Of a DNA stretch of 64,000 bases, positions 56,506 to 64,000 are shown in pieces. The notes under the pieces are model-generated. The model was not told the DNA's origin and did not search any database. It saw only the letters and a list, made by a program, of their open reading frames with translations. Location of the stretch: contig NZ_JBHULB010000077.1 in NCBI RefSeq assembly GCF_042684265.1, positions 14,046-78,045 on the forward strand. The letters run 5' to 3'. The stretch comes from Croceitalea marina (GTDB lineage: Bacteria; Bacteroidota; Bacteroidia; Flavobacteriales; Flavobacteriaceae). Both the position numbers and the translations under genes were made by a program. The first letter of the stretch is position 1, and each line of letters begins with the position of its first letter.

Positions 56506-56964
56506 CTAGGTTGAGATGTTTAATTGGATTATATTAAGTTGATGTTCGTTGATTTCTATGTCCACGGCTTGACCATAGTTTAATCCCTCTACTTTCGGAA
56601 GCAAAAGTTCTAGTATGGACGGTTTTTGAACATGTTCTTCCTTGGTTTTGGGGTCGGGCATATAAATCAATCCCTGATGGACTTTTCCTTGAAAATGCAG
56701 CGAAACATCAAAGAAATAGAAGTTCTCTGGTGGTATATGTTTTGACCAGTTTATTTCCTCAAAAAAATGTTTGGGTTCTCCAAGCTCATATGTATATGGG
56801 GAAATATCCAAATTGATTGTACCCATGAAATAGTTGCTCAAATCCAGGCCCAGTTCCAAAAAATACTTGAATTGCCGTTTTAGGGTTCCCTCAGGGTATC
56901 TTTCATCTTTCCCTTTGCCAGATGCGACACCGTAACCAGCCTTAATTATCCCTTTTATTCTCAT
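56506..56964 (-). CDS. hypothetical protein of the sugar operon
   Basis: A 152-residue protein. The N-terminal half (GIIKAGYGVASGKG, then YPEGTLKRQ and FMGTINLDIS) vaguely resembles the CTP-dependent riboflavin kinase (DUF120) pattern of a G-rich start and a GTLN-type loop, but key residues cannot be checked. It overlaps the sugar-porter gene by 4 bp and ends 1 bp before the transaldolase pseudogene. The reading frame is intact although the genes after it are broken. Confidence 0.65.
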   Translation of the reverse strand: MRIKGIIKAGYGVASGKGKDERYPEGTLKRQFKYFLELGLDLSNYFMGTINLDISPYTYELGEPKHFFEEINWSKHIPPENFYFFDVSLHFQGKVHQGLIYMPDPKTKEEHVQKPSILELLLPKVEGLNYGQAVDIEINEHQLNIIQLNIST

Positions 56965-58292
56965 TTAATTTTTTTATCATTATCTGTACTAAGAAGGCTT
57001 CTACTTACTTTTTCAAGGGAAATCCCCTTGGTCTCCGGCATTTTAAAATGAACCCATCCCAATTGTAAAAGCATCATACCTGCAAAGAATGCAAACACAA
57101 CACCTGCACCAACCGAGGTAAACAGGACCGGTATAAAGGAGGGAATCAAAGCGGCGAGTACCCAATGAATGGATGATCCGAAAGCCTGCCCTGAGGCCCT
57201 CAGGTGATTTGGAAAAAGCTCCGAAATAAATACCCAAATCACTGTTCCTTGACCCATTGCGTGAGCTGCCACAAAAACAAAAAGGGACATGACCACTATT
57301 ATTTCCTCCCAATTCAATAAGAATGAACAGGCAACAACCGAAAGAGATAAAATGTACCCAAAGGATCCTGCGTACATCAGTTTCCGCCTACCCCATTTAT
57401 CAATCAAAAGCACCCCAATTAACGTAAATACAACATTGAAAAAACCAATCCCCACACTACTCAGCAAAGCGGAACTTGTTCCGAGTCCAGCTTCTTCAAA
57501 AATCCGAGGTGCATAATACCAGAAGGCGTTAATACCGGAGAACTGATTGAAAAAGGCAATGAAAAATGTAAGCAGTAAAGGTTTTCGATATTTCTTTAGA
57601 AATATGTTTTCCACAACCGATGTTGTCTCCGTGGTTATTGCAGCCACATAGGAGTCAAAACCCTTTGAGGGGTCTATCATTCGTACTATTTCGGAAGCCT
57701 CATTTTTTCTGCCTTTCATAATAAGCCAGCGTGGACTTTTAGGAACCCTAAAGACCAATATCCCATAAATTAAGGCGGGCAATGCCTCTACACCAATCAT
57801 CCAGCGCCACGCATTTTCACCTATACCGCTCAATAGATAGTTCGATATAAATGCTATCAATACCCCAACTACGATGCTAAATTGATATAATCCCACCAGG
57901 CGCCCACGGCTTTTGGTAGGTGCAATTTCTGAAATGTAAGCAGGCGCCGCTATTGTTGAGGCTCCTACACCCACCCCCCCAATAAATCTAAAGAATGCAA
58001 ATGAATAGGGGTCACTTACTGATGCCGAGCCCAAGGCTGAAATAAAATATAAGGCACCAATCAAGATCAATGTCCTTTTTCGTCCAAGGGCATTGGTCGG
58101 AACACTGCCAGCAATCGCTCCAATAACAGTTCCCCAAAGAGCCATTGCCATAACCACGGTGCCATGAAAAAGATCGGAGGAAGACCATAAAGCCTGCAAT
58201 GTCTTATCGACACCAGAGATTACTATGGTATCGAAACCGAACAGAAAACCTGCTAAAGAAACGACGATAGACCATTCAAAAACTTTATTCAT
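56961..58292 (-). CDS. sugar porter (SP) family MFS transporter
   Basis: A 443-residue, 12-helix transporter: GFLFGFDTIVISGV, GRKRTLIL, FRFIGGVGVGASTIAAPAYI, SEIAPTKSRGRLVGLYQ, PKSPRWL, INAFWYYAPRIFEEAGLG and a final PETKGISLE, all sugar-porter signatures. It is the first gene of the operon leading into the transaldolase and transketolase pseudogenes, so its substrate was probably a pentose or hexose entering the pentose phosphate pathway. A palindrome overlapping its promoter lies just upstream (58298-58329). Confidence 0.93.
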   Translation of the reverse strand: MNKVFEWSIVVSLAGFLFGFDTIVISGVDKTLQALWSSSDLFHGTVVMAMALWGTVIGAIAGSVPTNALGRKRTLILIGALYFISALGSASVSDPYSFAFFRFIGGVGVGASTIAAPAYISEIAPTKSRGRLVGLYQFSIVVGVLIAFISNYLLSGIGENAWRWMIGVEALPALIYGILVFRVPKSPRWLIMKGRKNEASEIVRMIDPSKGFDSYVAAITTETTSVVENIFLKKYRKPLLLTFFIAFFNQFSGINAFWYYAPRIFEEAGLGTSSALLSSVGIGFFNVVFTLIGVLLIDKWGRRKLMYAGSFGYILSLSVVACSFLLNWEEIIVVMSLFVFVAAHAMGQGTVIWVFISELFPNHLRASGQAFGSSIHWVLAALIPSFIPVLFTSVGAGVVFAFFAGMMLLQLGWVHFKMPETKGISLEKVSRSLLSTDNDKKIK

Positions 58293-58297
58293 TTTCT

Positions 58298-58329
58298 TTA
58301 CATTTATTTAAATGCAAAAATAAATGTAA
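58298..58329. promoter_or_regulatory. operator-like palindrome over the sugar-porter promoter
   Basis: TTACATTTATTT (58298-58309) and AAATAAATGTAA (58318-58329) are perfect 12-bp arms. The minus-strand -7 box CAAAAATA (58315-58322) lies within it, with CAAA at 58348-58351 as the possible -33 box. Repressor binding here would block transcription. The neighbouring GntR regulator is the likely ligand. Confidence 0.6.
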
Positions 58330-58493
58330 TTAATTTATTCTAAAATGCAAACTTATCTTCGTTTATTTAGGCCTGAAAAGGCCTTTTCACATTATCAGGA
58401 ATAAAGAAAATAGGGACACTAAATGTCCCTCAACCAGTACTCGGTCTACACCTTACAAATCCGAGTAATTTTATGCCGGTTAGCGTCGAGTTT

Positions 58494-59582
58494 TTAAGAA
58501 AATGTGGTGGACTGCCTAATTATTAGTTCTCCTTTTAAATCAAGGTTCATGGAAATTGTATTTTTATTTTCCAATTGGTTTTGCATCGTCTGGAGACTTG
58601 TTGAGACAATATCTTCTATTGGTTGCTTATAGGTAGTAAGCGGAAAGCGCAGCATCTCGGCATATTTCAAATCGTCGAACCCAGCAACCAAAATATCTTT
58701 GGTCACTTCATACCCAAGATTGCTAATATTCGCCATCAATGCCGCCGCCGTGGTGTCGTTAGCACATAGAATACCCGTTTCTCCTGCAACAATCTTTACT
58801 TTGCCTAAAAAATCGCTTTGGGAAGGATTCCCGGATATCAGATTTTCTTTTGTAAAATCTATTCCCTCATCAAAGCATGCCTTGCTACAGCCTGCAATTC
58901 TTTTATAAACACTACTTGGAGAGTCCTTTCTATAAAGAAAGTAGATTTTCTTGCAGCCCTGCTCTATTATATGTTTGGCAGTCAAATACCCTGCTCTGAA
59001 GTTATCCAATCCGATGACAGGGTACTTACTTCGAATTGGAAAATTATCAATATCTCGGTCTAAGAGGACAACTGGAATATTATGCTGATCGAGCATTTCG
59101 CATACGTCCCGATTAATAGAAGCAGACTTGACTACTCTCTCTAATGGTACAAAGAAAACTCCGTCAACGTCATTATCAACATAGGTTTGGCATGTTTTCA
59201 AGATGGTGCTCTGCCGAATTTTAGCATCATTGGCAATTGTTCCTTCCCATAAAAACTTTATGTTATCTTCTTTTTCAATTTGTAAAAATTGATCGCTGAT
59301 TGCGCCAAAAATCTCCGATTCCCCGGCTCCCGGAAACAACAGACCAAAATTCAATGGTTTACTTTCCTCACCATAAACCACTATGGTACCAAAGCCGGCT
59401 TTTTTGCGTATAAGTCCTTCCTGGCTGAGTGCATCATAAATTTTGGCCACAGTGGGTCTCGACAATTTCAAGCTTTGAGCAAGTTGTTTTTCTGTTGGTA
59501 ATAATTGCCCTTGTGGCAGTTTACCACTCAAAATGTCCTCACGGAGCTTATTAATACTCTCAATTACTTTTCTCGATGCCAA
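58494..59582 (-). CDS. GntR-family regulator with LacI-type sugar-sensing domain
   Basis: A 362-residue protein: GntR winged helix at residues ~5-70 (LPTEKQLAQSLKLSRPTVAK, then EGLIRKKAGFGT) joined to a periplasmic-binding-protein fold (FGLLFPGAGESEIFGAISDQ; PVIGLDNFRAGYLTAKHI; GILCANDTTAAALM; VAGFDDLKYAEML). This is the AraR-like design of sugar regulators. It precedes the sugar-porter operon in the same orientation, separated by ~200 bp. Its promoter candidate is CAAA-22 bp-CAAAATTA (59606-59639, minus strand). Confidence 0.92.
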   Translation of the reverse strand: MASRKVIESINKLREDILSGKLPQGQLLPTEKQLAQSLKLSRPTVAKIYDALSQEGLIRKKAGFGTIVVYGEESKPLNFGLLFPGAGESEIFGAISDQFLQIEKEDNIKFLWEGTIANDAKIRQSTILKTCQTYVDNDVDGVFFVPLERVVKSASINRDVCEMLDQHNIPVVLLDRDIDNFPIRSKYPVIGLDNFRAGYLTAKHIIEQGCKKIYFLYRKDSPSSVYKRIAGCSKACFDEGIDFTKENLISGNPSQSDFLGKVKIVAGETGILCANDTTAAALMANISNLGYEVTKDILVAGFDDLKYAEMLRFPLTTYKQPIEDIVSTSLQTMQNQLENKNTISMNLDLKGELIIRQSTTFS

Positions 59583-59991
59583 ACGACTAATTTTTAATGA
59601 AAGAACAAAATTAACTTTTTGTTTACAAAAATCGCCAAAATATTTACATTTAGCCGCTGGGCCAAATTATTTGGAGGCGGGTACATCAATTGAAGTTGGT
59701 TTGCTGATGTTTTATATAAAATTGACCTCTTTGTATATTCTTTGAAAATTCAATCTCAGATTATTTACGAGATACCCTTTTGGTTCTTGCATGATTTGCT
59801 TTCGTATAGTCTGAAGTTCAAACCTGACTTTATTATCTATACCATCCACAAAAGCAATGAGTTCAACTTTTATGGGATGATTCGATACTCGTATTCTGTT
59901 TCTTATCGTGTTTTGATTAAATATGATTGATGTGAAAGGCACTTTGTGTTTACAGTTTTTGTCCTAATTGGAGGACTAGGATTGTAAAGCA
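59583..59991. other. 409-bp region between the GntR gene and the duplicated mobilization segment
   Basis: Contains the regulator's promoter candidate at 59606-59639 and a half operator TTACATTTA (59644-59652). The rest has only a doubtful minus-strand ORF (59712-59942, 76 aa). No supported gene. Confidence 0.45.
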
Positions 59992-60706
59992 AGAGGGAAA
60001 CACCTAAAGTGATGTTACGGATTACAAACCATTGATTTTCAAAGAATTGAAAATGAAGCTAAAAATAATTTTGACGTAAAAAACAGTAAAAGAGCTGTTA
60101 GACCCTATAAAACCTCAAAAAAATTACTGTAATGGAATCTGAAAAGAAGAAATAAAGTGATTTCTCGGTCATAATCATCAACCGTATAGTAGCGGGAAGA
60201 TTTCGGGAGTTTTCAAAGAAGATTTCCAGGTCACATACACTTACCTTGGAACTGATGATGAATTTCTCTGAAGGGGCAAAGAACAAGTACCTAATGAACC
60301 AGATGGGTTTTGAACATCGATTGAATAAACGATTGGATTATTTGCAAGAATTACTTCGTTATTGGGAAAAGAACAGTTCCATTCCAAAAATCAATGAAAT
60401 GCTCAATAAGGTATTTGACTTTGCAGAACAAGATAGAAAAACAGTAGAAAGGATTTGGAGCTGCGGCAAAAAATGTATGACCAATCCTTAAAAAGGGATA
60501 AATTGACCCAATATGACAATTATATGCTCAAAGAGAAATGGAAGGCAGAACGACAACAAGTTCTACGGTTCTTGGAACGGATTAAAAAGAGAAGCCAAGA
60601 TTTGGAAAACCCTATTTCAAAATTGAGATTGAAAATCGGAACTCGAAAGTCTAAAACAAGCATTGAAAAAAGAACTTTAATCTTACCTCGCAAAAATATA
60701 GGATGA
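59992..60706 (+). pseudogene. decayed second copy of the mobilization leader and BfmA/BtgA gene
   Basis: Matches 45415-46120 along its length, including the leader (TGTAAAGCAAGAGGG, AACAGTAAAAGAGCTGTTAG and CCCTATAAAACCTC). The gene begins at 60132 (MESEKKK) but meets TAA at codon 8. Later pieces are in other frames: 60246-60491 carries QMGFEHRLNKRLDYLQELLR and 60455-60706 carries RDKLTQYDNYMLKEKWKAER. It marks either a remnant of a third element or a duplicated end of element 2. Confidence 0.88.
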
Positions 60707-60759
60707 AGTTTGGTAAGTATTCTATGGACTTACCAAATAAAATATGAATTTTTTTAGTT

Positions 60760-60818
60760 ATTATTTTTCCTTCAACCCACCCTGTCTTTTTGTGGGGGCG
60801 TTTTGAAGGAAAAATAAT
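60760..60818. repeat. 16-bp inverted repeat just after the IS110 transposase gene
   Basis: ATTATTTTTCCTTCAA (60760-60775) and TTGAAGGAAAAATAAT (60803-60818) with a nested CCCAC/GTGGG pairing. It begins one base past the transposase stop codon. It may be the transposase terminator or structure at the element's right end. Confidence 0.7.
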
Positions 60819-60819
60819 G

Positions 60820-61815
60820 TTAGGAGGCATGTCCGTAAACGTTGACGTATGGTGTTCCGCGATTCACTACGGCGAATGCCCTGGACACGAGCTTGTTTCG
60901 TATAATGTTGATGGTGCTCATCTTGTTCTTCCCAGCTGCTACCCTTTGGTGATAGTACTTTCTGATTTCCGGATTGTAGATGATGGAGGACATGGCACAC
61001 ATATTCAGCAAGCTCTTGATTTTCTTGTTGGCAAGGGGACTTACGCGAGTCCTTCCCCTTATGCTTGTGCCCGATTGGTTCGGGTATGGGGCGATCCCAC
61101 AATATGCGGCGAACTTTCTGGCATTCTTGAACTTTGTAAAACCTTCCGTATGGACGATAAGGAGCATTGCAGCTTGGCTACCAATACACCTGATACTCAG
61201 TAAGAGGTTATAGATGCGCAAAAGCTCGGTGTCAGCTTTAACGATGGATTCCATTTCCATGTCAATCGACTTTATTTGTTTGGTAAGCTCAACTACCATT
61301 TTTTGCTGAACCTTGAACAATAATTTACAATCCTTTTGTACAAGTACTTTCTTCTGTTCCTTCAAACTAGCTTTGTAGCCTGCCCTTTGTTTGATAAGCC
61401 TTTCTCTGAGGGACAACAGTTTTTTAAGTGTTGCCACTTGTTTTGAAGGGGCTTTGGACAATGTTATCTCATCCCTCATCCTATGGGCATAGCGTGCAAT
61501 CTTTGCGGCATCTATCTTGTCGTTCTTCCCCCTGACAATGCCCAACGACCTTTTGATTTCCAATCCCGGTATGATGGTATGGGGAATCATCTTCTCTGTA
61601 AGATATTCGTTTAGTTTTTCAGAATACAGGCCCGTATGCTCAAATACGAACAGAATATGTTCCTTGGAACATTCACTGTTAACATAAGCCCATTTCACCA
61701 AAAGGGTAAAACCTTTGACTGAATTCTCGAATGTTGCAGATTGTTGGTTGCTGTGAATGCAGGCATCAAGGGTCAACTTGCTTACATCGATACCAATGGT
61801 CTCTTTGATTTTCAT
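60820..61815 (-). CDS. IS110-family transposase
   Basis: A 331-residue DEDD transposase: RuvC-like N-terminus with TIGIDVSK (Asp10), FVFEHTG (Glu59) and GKNDKIDAAKIA (Asp99, Asp102); coiled coil at ~125-200; and the C-terminal Tnp domain with FTKFKNARKFAAYCGIAPY and GTSIRGRTRVS, which contains the catalytic Ser (about 251). The full-length frame is intact, so the IS could be active. IS110 elements have no terminal inverted repeats, so exact ends cannot be set by eye. Confidence 0.95.
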   Translation of the reverse strand: MKIKETIGIDVSKLTLDACIHSNQQSATFENSVKGFTLLVKWAYVNSECSKEHILFVFEHTGLYSEKLNEYLTEKMIPHTIIPGLEIKRSLGIVRGKNDKIDAAKIARYAHRMRDEITLSKAPSKQVATLKKLLSLRERLIKQRAGYKASLKEQKKVLVQKDCKLLFKVQQKMVVELTKQIKSIDMEMESIVKADTELLRIYNLLLSIRCIGSQAAMLLIVHTEGFTKFKNARKFAAYCGIAPYPNQSGTSIRGRTRVSPLANKKIKSLLNMCAMSSIIYNPEIRKYYHQRVAAGKNKMSTINIIRNKLVSRAFAVVNRGTPYVNVYGHAS

Positions 61816-61990
61816 AACTTTATCTAGCTTTTAAAATGGTTACGTTGACTAAAACCTTTAACAGGTACTACCTAAAATTCTATTTGGTCCTTGTAACCGG
61901 GTTAGAAAAGAATGGGGACTAATACTTACCTTGGGCCGTTAACCCAGATTTGGGGAGAGTTCACCCCATTCTTTTTTCAATAAACCAAAG
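61816..61990 (-). ncRNA. candidate bridge RNA in the IS110 leader
   Basis: The ~175 bases upstream of the transposase hold a 12-bp stem, AAAAGAATGGGG (61906-61917 on +) with CCCCATTCTTTT (61964-61975). It encloses a 46-nt region with a smaller TGGG/CCCA hairpin. GGTTAC (61838) and GTAACC (61893) also pair nearby. IS110-group elements of the IS621 type carry a bridge RNA here; assignment is by position and fold only. Confidence 0.35.
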
Positions 61991-62330
61991 TTATCCACAT
62001 AAAGGGAAGTTATGAGTCTCCCCCGCACCCCCTCTTCCGATAGCTATCGGAATCAACATCATTAATCATGGTTTTCATTTGGAAGCTAATCTAAAGGATT
62101 TGGGCTTGCAGCACGAAACATAGTTTCGCTCGCTATTGTCGTAAATAAAACTCTTAGCAGACTAAAGCCCTTAAACAGCAAAAAAAGTCAACTTCAGCTG
62201 AATTGACTCGAACATGTTTGTATATGGTTTGTTGCGTGTTTAAGCACTAAAGTTAGCAAATAAATCACAGATAGAAAGTCCGCGAGGACTTTCGTAAGTA
62301 GGCTATTACTAGCAATGAATTATACACGGT
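61991..62330. other. 340-bp intergenic region with palindromes
   Basis: An 18-bp perfect palindrome, TTCCGATAGCTATCGGAA (62035-62052), resembles a dispersed repeat common in flavobacterial genomes (from memory). GAAAGTCC-gcga-GGACTTTC lies at 62274-62293. TATATGGTTTGTTGCG and TATACACGGTGTTGTGC are related words at its right side. No gene seen. Confidence 0.5.
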
Positions 62331-62966
62331 GTTGTGCTTAGTTTTTTATTAATTCAAGTTCATTCAATTCAGTCAGTTTTTCATTCCAGTTTTGGGCAAT
62401 TTTCGCTCCATTATCATCATCAATATCAGTTAAAAACTTTCTGTCTTTTAGATATCTCAATGAGTTTAATATTTTGTTATCAGTCAACTCATAATTAAAC
62501 TTTCTTTCCGCTAATTCTTTTTCGCTTAAATAGTTTCCTCTGAATTTATTCAGTCCGATTTCGTTAAGTATTAATTCGGCTTTTTCTTTAAAATTAAAAT
62601 CAATTTTGGAAAGAGTGACTAAAAGTTGTGGACTAACCCAAGTTCCTAAACAAAGTCGTTTCCATAAAAATCCAATGAATTTTTGTTGTTCAGATTTGTC
62701 TAATTTCAAAATCGTAATAAATGCTACTAAGTGTAATCTCCAATTTAATTCAGTCAGCATTTTTCTCGTATCATTATAAATATCGTCAATTTGGTTATCA
62801 GATATTATTCCGTCAATCAATTTTAAGGATTTACCAAGGTTGAAAGTTTCAGTATCAGATAAATCGACTGTCAGATTTAAAAGAGGTAAGTGATTTGGTT
62901 GATTATCCCAAAATTTATCAAAGATTCCGAATTTCAATTTTAGTTCGTTTTTAAATTAAGCACAAC
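62331..62966. repeat. 10-bp inverted repeats bracketing the gene at 62338
   Basis: GTTGTGCTTA (62331-62340) and TAAGCACAAC (62957-62966) are perfect inverted repeats lying immediately outside or over the two ends of one gene. Confidence 0.6.
62338..62937 (-). CDS. hypothetical protein
   Basis: A 199-residue soluble, mostly helical protein (MKFGIFDKFWDNQPNHLPLL; MLTELNWRLHLVAFITILKL; WKRLCLGTWVSPQLLVTLSK). I recognise no domain. It reads like an intracellular immunity- or HEAT-like helical protein but this is only an impression. It has its own promoter-length upstream gap and is enclosed by a perfect 10-bp inverted repeat. Confidence 0.7.
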   Translation of the reverse strand: MKFGIFDKFWDNQPNHLPLLNLTVDLSDTETFNLGKSLKLIDGIISDNQIDDIYNDTRKMLTELNWRLHLVAFITILKLDKSEQQKFIGFLWKRLCLGTWVSPQLLVTLSKIDFNFKEKAELILNEIGLNKFRGNYLSEKELAERKFNYELTDNKILNSLRYLKDRKFLTDIDDDNGAKIAQNWNEKLTELNELELIKN

Positions 62967-63156
62967 GTTTAGTATATGGCATGTAGGGCAATAGAAAGCG
63001 ATAAACTTTCGAGTTTACTCTGAGCCAAAACGTTGTATTTTGTTTTTAATTTATTCATTCTTAAAAGCCAAATCAACGATTTGGCGGTGTTTATAAATTG
63101 CACTGAACTCACGTACACCACCGATTGCCCTATTTGCTATATACAGTGTTACCAGC
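62957..63156. repeat. large imperfect palindrome between two single-gene units
   Basis: Positions 62972-62992 and 63124-63144 are inverted repeats matching at 18 of 21 positions. Inside are a perfect GCCAAATC-aac-GATTTGGC hairpin (63067-63085) and an AAACT/AGTTT pair. The outer limits are TAAGCACAAC on the left and GTTACCAGC on the right, i.e. AAC...GTT as in integron recombination sites, but without the RYYYAAC/GTTRRRY consensus. Confidence 0.55.
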
Positions 63157-63168
63157 TTTTTTTTTATT

Positions 63169-63855
63169 TTAATAGTCACTGGTGTATTTGTGTTTAATTT
63201 CAACTACTACCTTTCCTTCTTTGTCAACTGAACCCCAAAGATTATTTAATTGAACTTTTCCGATTCCATTTTCGAATTTCTGAGCGTGTTGAAATTTAAA
63301 ATCAATTACTAGAGTTCCAGTCGTGTCAATGTATCCATATAATCTTGGTTCGTCTGTTTGCCAATCAGTACTAACAGCACAAAGTCCTTCTGAAAATTCA
63401 TCAACCCAATGAAATTTAGGTTCAATAATTACTTTGCCATTTACATCCATAAATCCAGTTAGGTCATTTTGCCTAAAGCTTATTAGTCCATTATGAAGTC
63501 CGCCTAAAAAGTCAAATTGTGGTTCAATCACATATTCTCCACTTTCGTTAATCAATCCCCATTTTCCGTCTATTTCAACTGCGGAATGTCTTTCAGAAAA
63601 CATTTCAGCTGATTCGTAAATGGCTTTGATTGCAATATTTCCGTTTAAATCTCTAAATCCTGTTTTTCCGTCTTCCATATACTGGAAATATTTAATTCCT
63701 TCTCGTTCTCCAACTTCCCTTGAATTTACTCTTGAGTCATTTAGTATTTCTTCGAAAAGTTCTTCGTCCGTTTTTTCTTTAGGCTTTTGCTTACAAGCAT
63801 AAAAAATCCCAATAGAGACTAAAACTATTAACAGAAATATGTAGGTCATTTTCAT
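63169..63855 (-). CDS. WG-repeat lipoprotein
   Basis: A 228-residue protein with a lipoprotein signal (YIFLLIVLVSIGIFYACKQK; Cys21) and about five WG-type beta repeats (GKTGFRDLNGNIAIKAIYE, KWGLINESGEYVIEPQFD, LTGFMDVNGKVIIEPKFH, LYGYIDTTGTLVIDFKFQ, LWGSVDKEGKVVVEIKHK). WG-repeat proteins are widespread in Bacteroidota; their role is unknown. The gene lies between GTTACCAGC (63148-63156) and GCTGGTAAC (63868-63876), a perfect 9-bp inverted repeat. Confidence 0.85.
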   Translation of the reverse strand: MKMTYIFLLIVLVSIGIFYACKQKPKEKTDEELFEEILNDSRVNSREVGEREGIKYFQYMEDGKTGFRDLNGNIAIKAIYESAEMFSERHSAVEIDGKWGLINESGEYVIEPQFDFLGGLHNGLISFRQNDLTGFMDVNGKVIIEPKFHWVDEFSEGLCAVSTDWQTDEPRLYGYIDTTGTLVIDFKFQHAQKFENGIGKVQLNNLWGSVDKEGKVVVEIKHKYTSDY

Positions 63856-63867
63856 TTTCTTCTAATT

Positions 63868-64000
63868 GCTGGTAACGGTCTCGGCTCGTATGTTTACCAA
63901 GAGTTTTTACTATTGATAAATATAGTAGTTTCCCTAGTATTAATAAAAGCTAAAAATAGAAGGGACAGCGAGGTCTCGGCTAGATACATTAGATGATATC
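63868..64000. other. flank of the WG-repeat gene to the window end
   Basis: Starts with GCTGGTAAC (63868-63876). GGTCTCGGCT occurs at 63877-63886 and again at 63972-63981, each followed by a TATGTTTA or TACATTA-type word. This looks like the beginning of another inter-gene palindrome or cassette junction. No gene is visible. Confidence 0.45.

Noticed and set aside
59712..59942. 76-residue minus-strand ORF upstream of the decayed mobilization segment
   Set aside because: Some protein-like stretches, but no recognisable family, no operon context and a plus-strand ORF of similar length in the same place.
60761..61203. ORFs on either strand overlapping the IS110 transposase
   Set aside because: They lie in other frames of a well-conserved transposase and have no family features.
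62957..63156. Canonical integron attC site
   Set aside because: The ends have AAC and GTT but not RYYYAAC and GTTRRRY, and no integron integrase is in the window.

Overview
The window looks like the chromosome of a marine or environmental member of the Flavobacteriaceae (Bacteroidota). Evidence: AT-rich DNA, Bacteroidota promoter words (TTTG and TAnnTTTG), almost no Shine-Dalgarno sequences, a type IX secretion (T9SS) type B sorting tail on a giant adhesin, a long DUF5684-fused signal peptidase, and the gene order parA-parB-DUF5683-dapB-lepB-wbqC that I associate with this family.

Core chromosome, 1-28740. It opens with the 3' part of mutL, followed by two rhomboid proteases and an EEP-family phosphatase/nuclease. 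Then come the parA-to-wbqC operon, a DivIC/FtsB-like protein and uridine kinase. A peptidoglycan-recycling cluster follows: anmK, nagZ and a NagB/PIG-L fusion on the minus strand, diverging from a DeoR-type regulator and murQ. Five near-identical copies of the word TGCTGTTTT lie in the divergent promoter region and look like the operator. A cytochrome c / PQQ-type sugar dehydrogenase pair, a 2828-residue SprB-like adhesin and tRNA-Pro(GGG) close this part.

Element 1, about 28742-43798 (15,057 bp). A 14-bp repeat of the tRNA-Pro 3' end marks both sides of an integrative mobilizable element. From left to right it carries a tyrosine integrase (IntDOT-like, with Ser in place of the first catalytic Arg), a ParB-fold protein, a 1236-residue STAND NTPase with a nuclease-like N-terminus, and a convergent HEPN-type protein. 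Next are a GC-rich structured non-coding island, an HTH/small ORF/MobC/relaxase/membrane-protein mobilization module, an AbiE toxin-antitoxin pair with two palindromic operators, and a secreted carboxypeptidase-regulatory-domain protein. It reads as a mobile defence island.

Element 2, from 43799. A second, related integrase sits the same distance from the second att copy, so the two elements are in tandem on one tRNA. It is followed by a BfmA/BtgA-type mobilization gene. A decayed copy of that mobilization segment recurs at 59992-60706. No third att copy was found by eye, so the far end is unknown. Between the two mobilization segments lie a MG2/TonB-plug-like secreted protein, a DUF2306 membrane protein, a GH13 glucosidase / SLC45-type transporter / LacI regulator cluster, and a GntR-controlled sugar-porter operon. 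The pentose-phosphate genes of that operon have collapsed into pseudogenes, including a transaldolase-transketolase deletion fusion.

Right end, 60760-64000. An IS110-family element has a structured leader that could encode a bridge RNA. Two orphan genes follow, each bracketed by its own perfect inverted repeat and separated by a large imperfect palindrome. This resembles a gene-cassette array but lacks canonical attC boxes.
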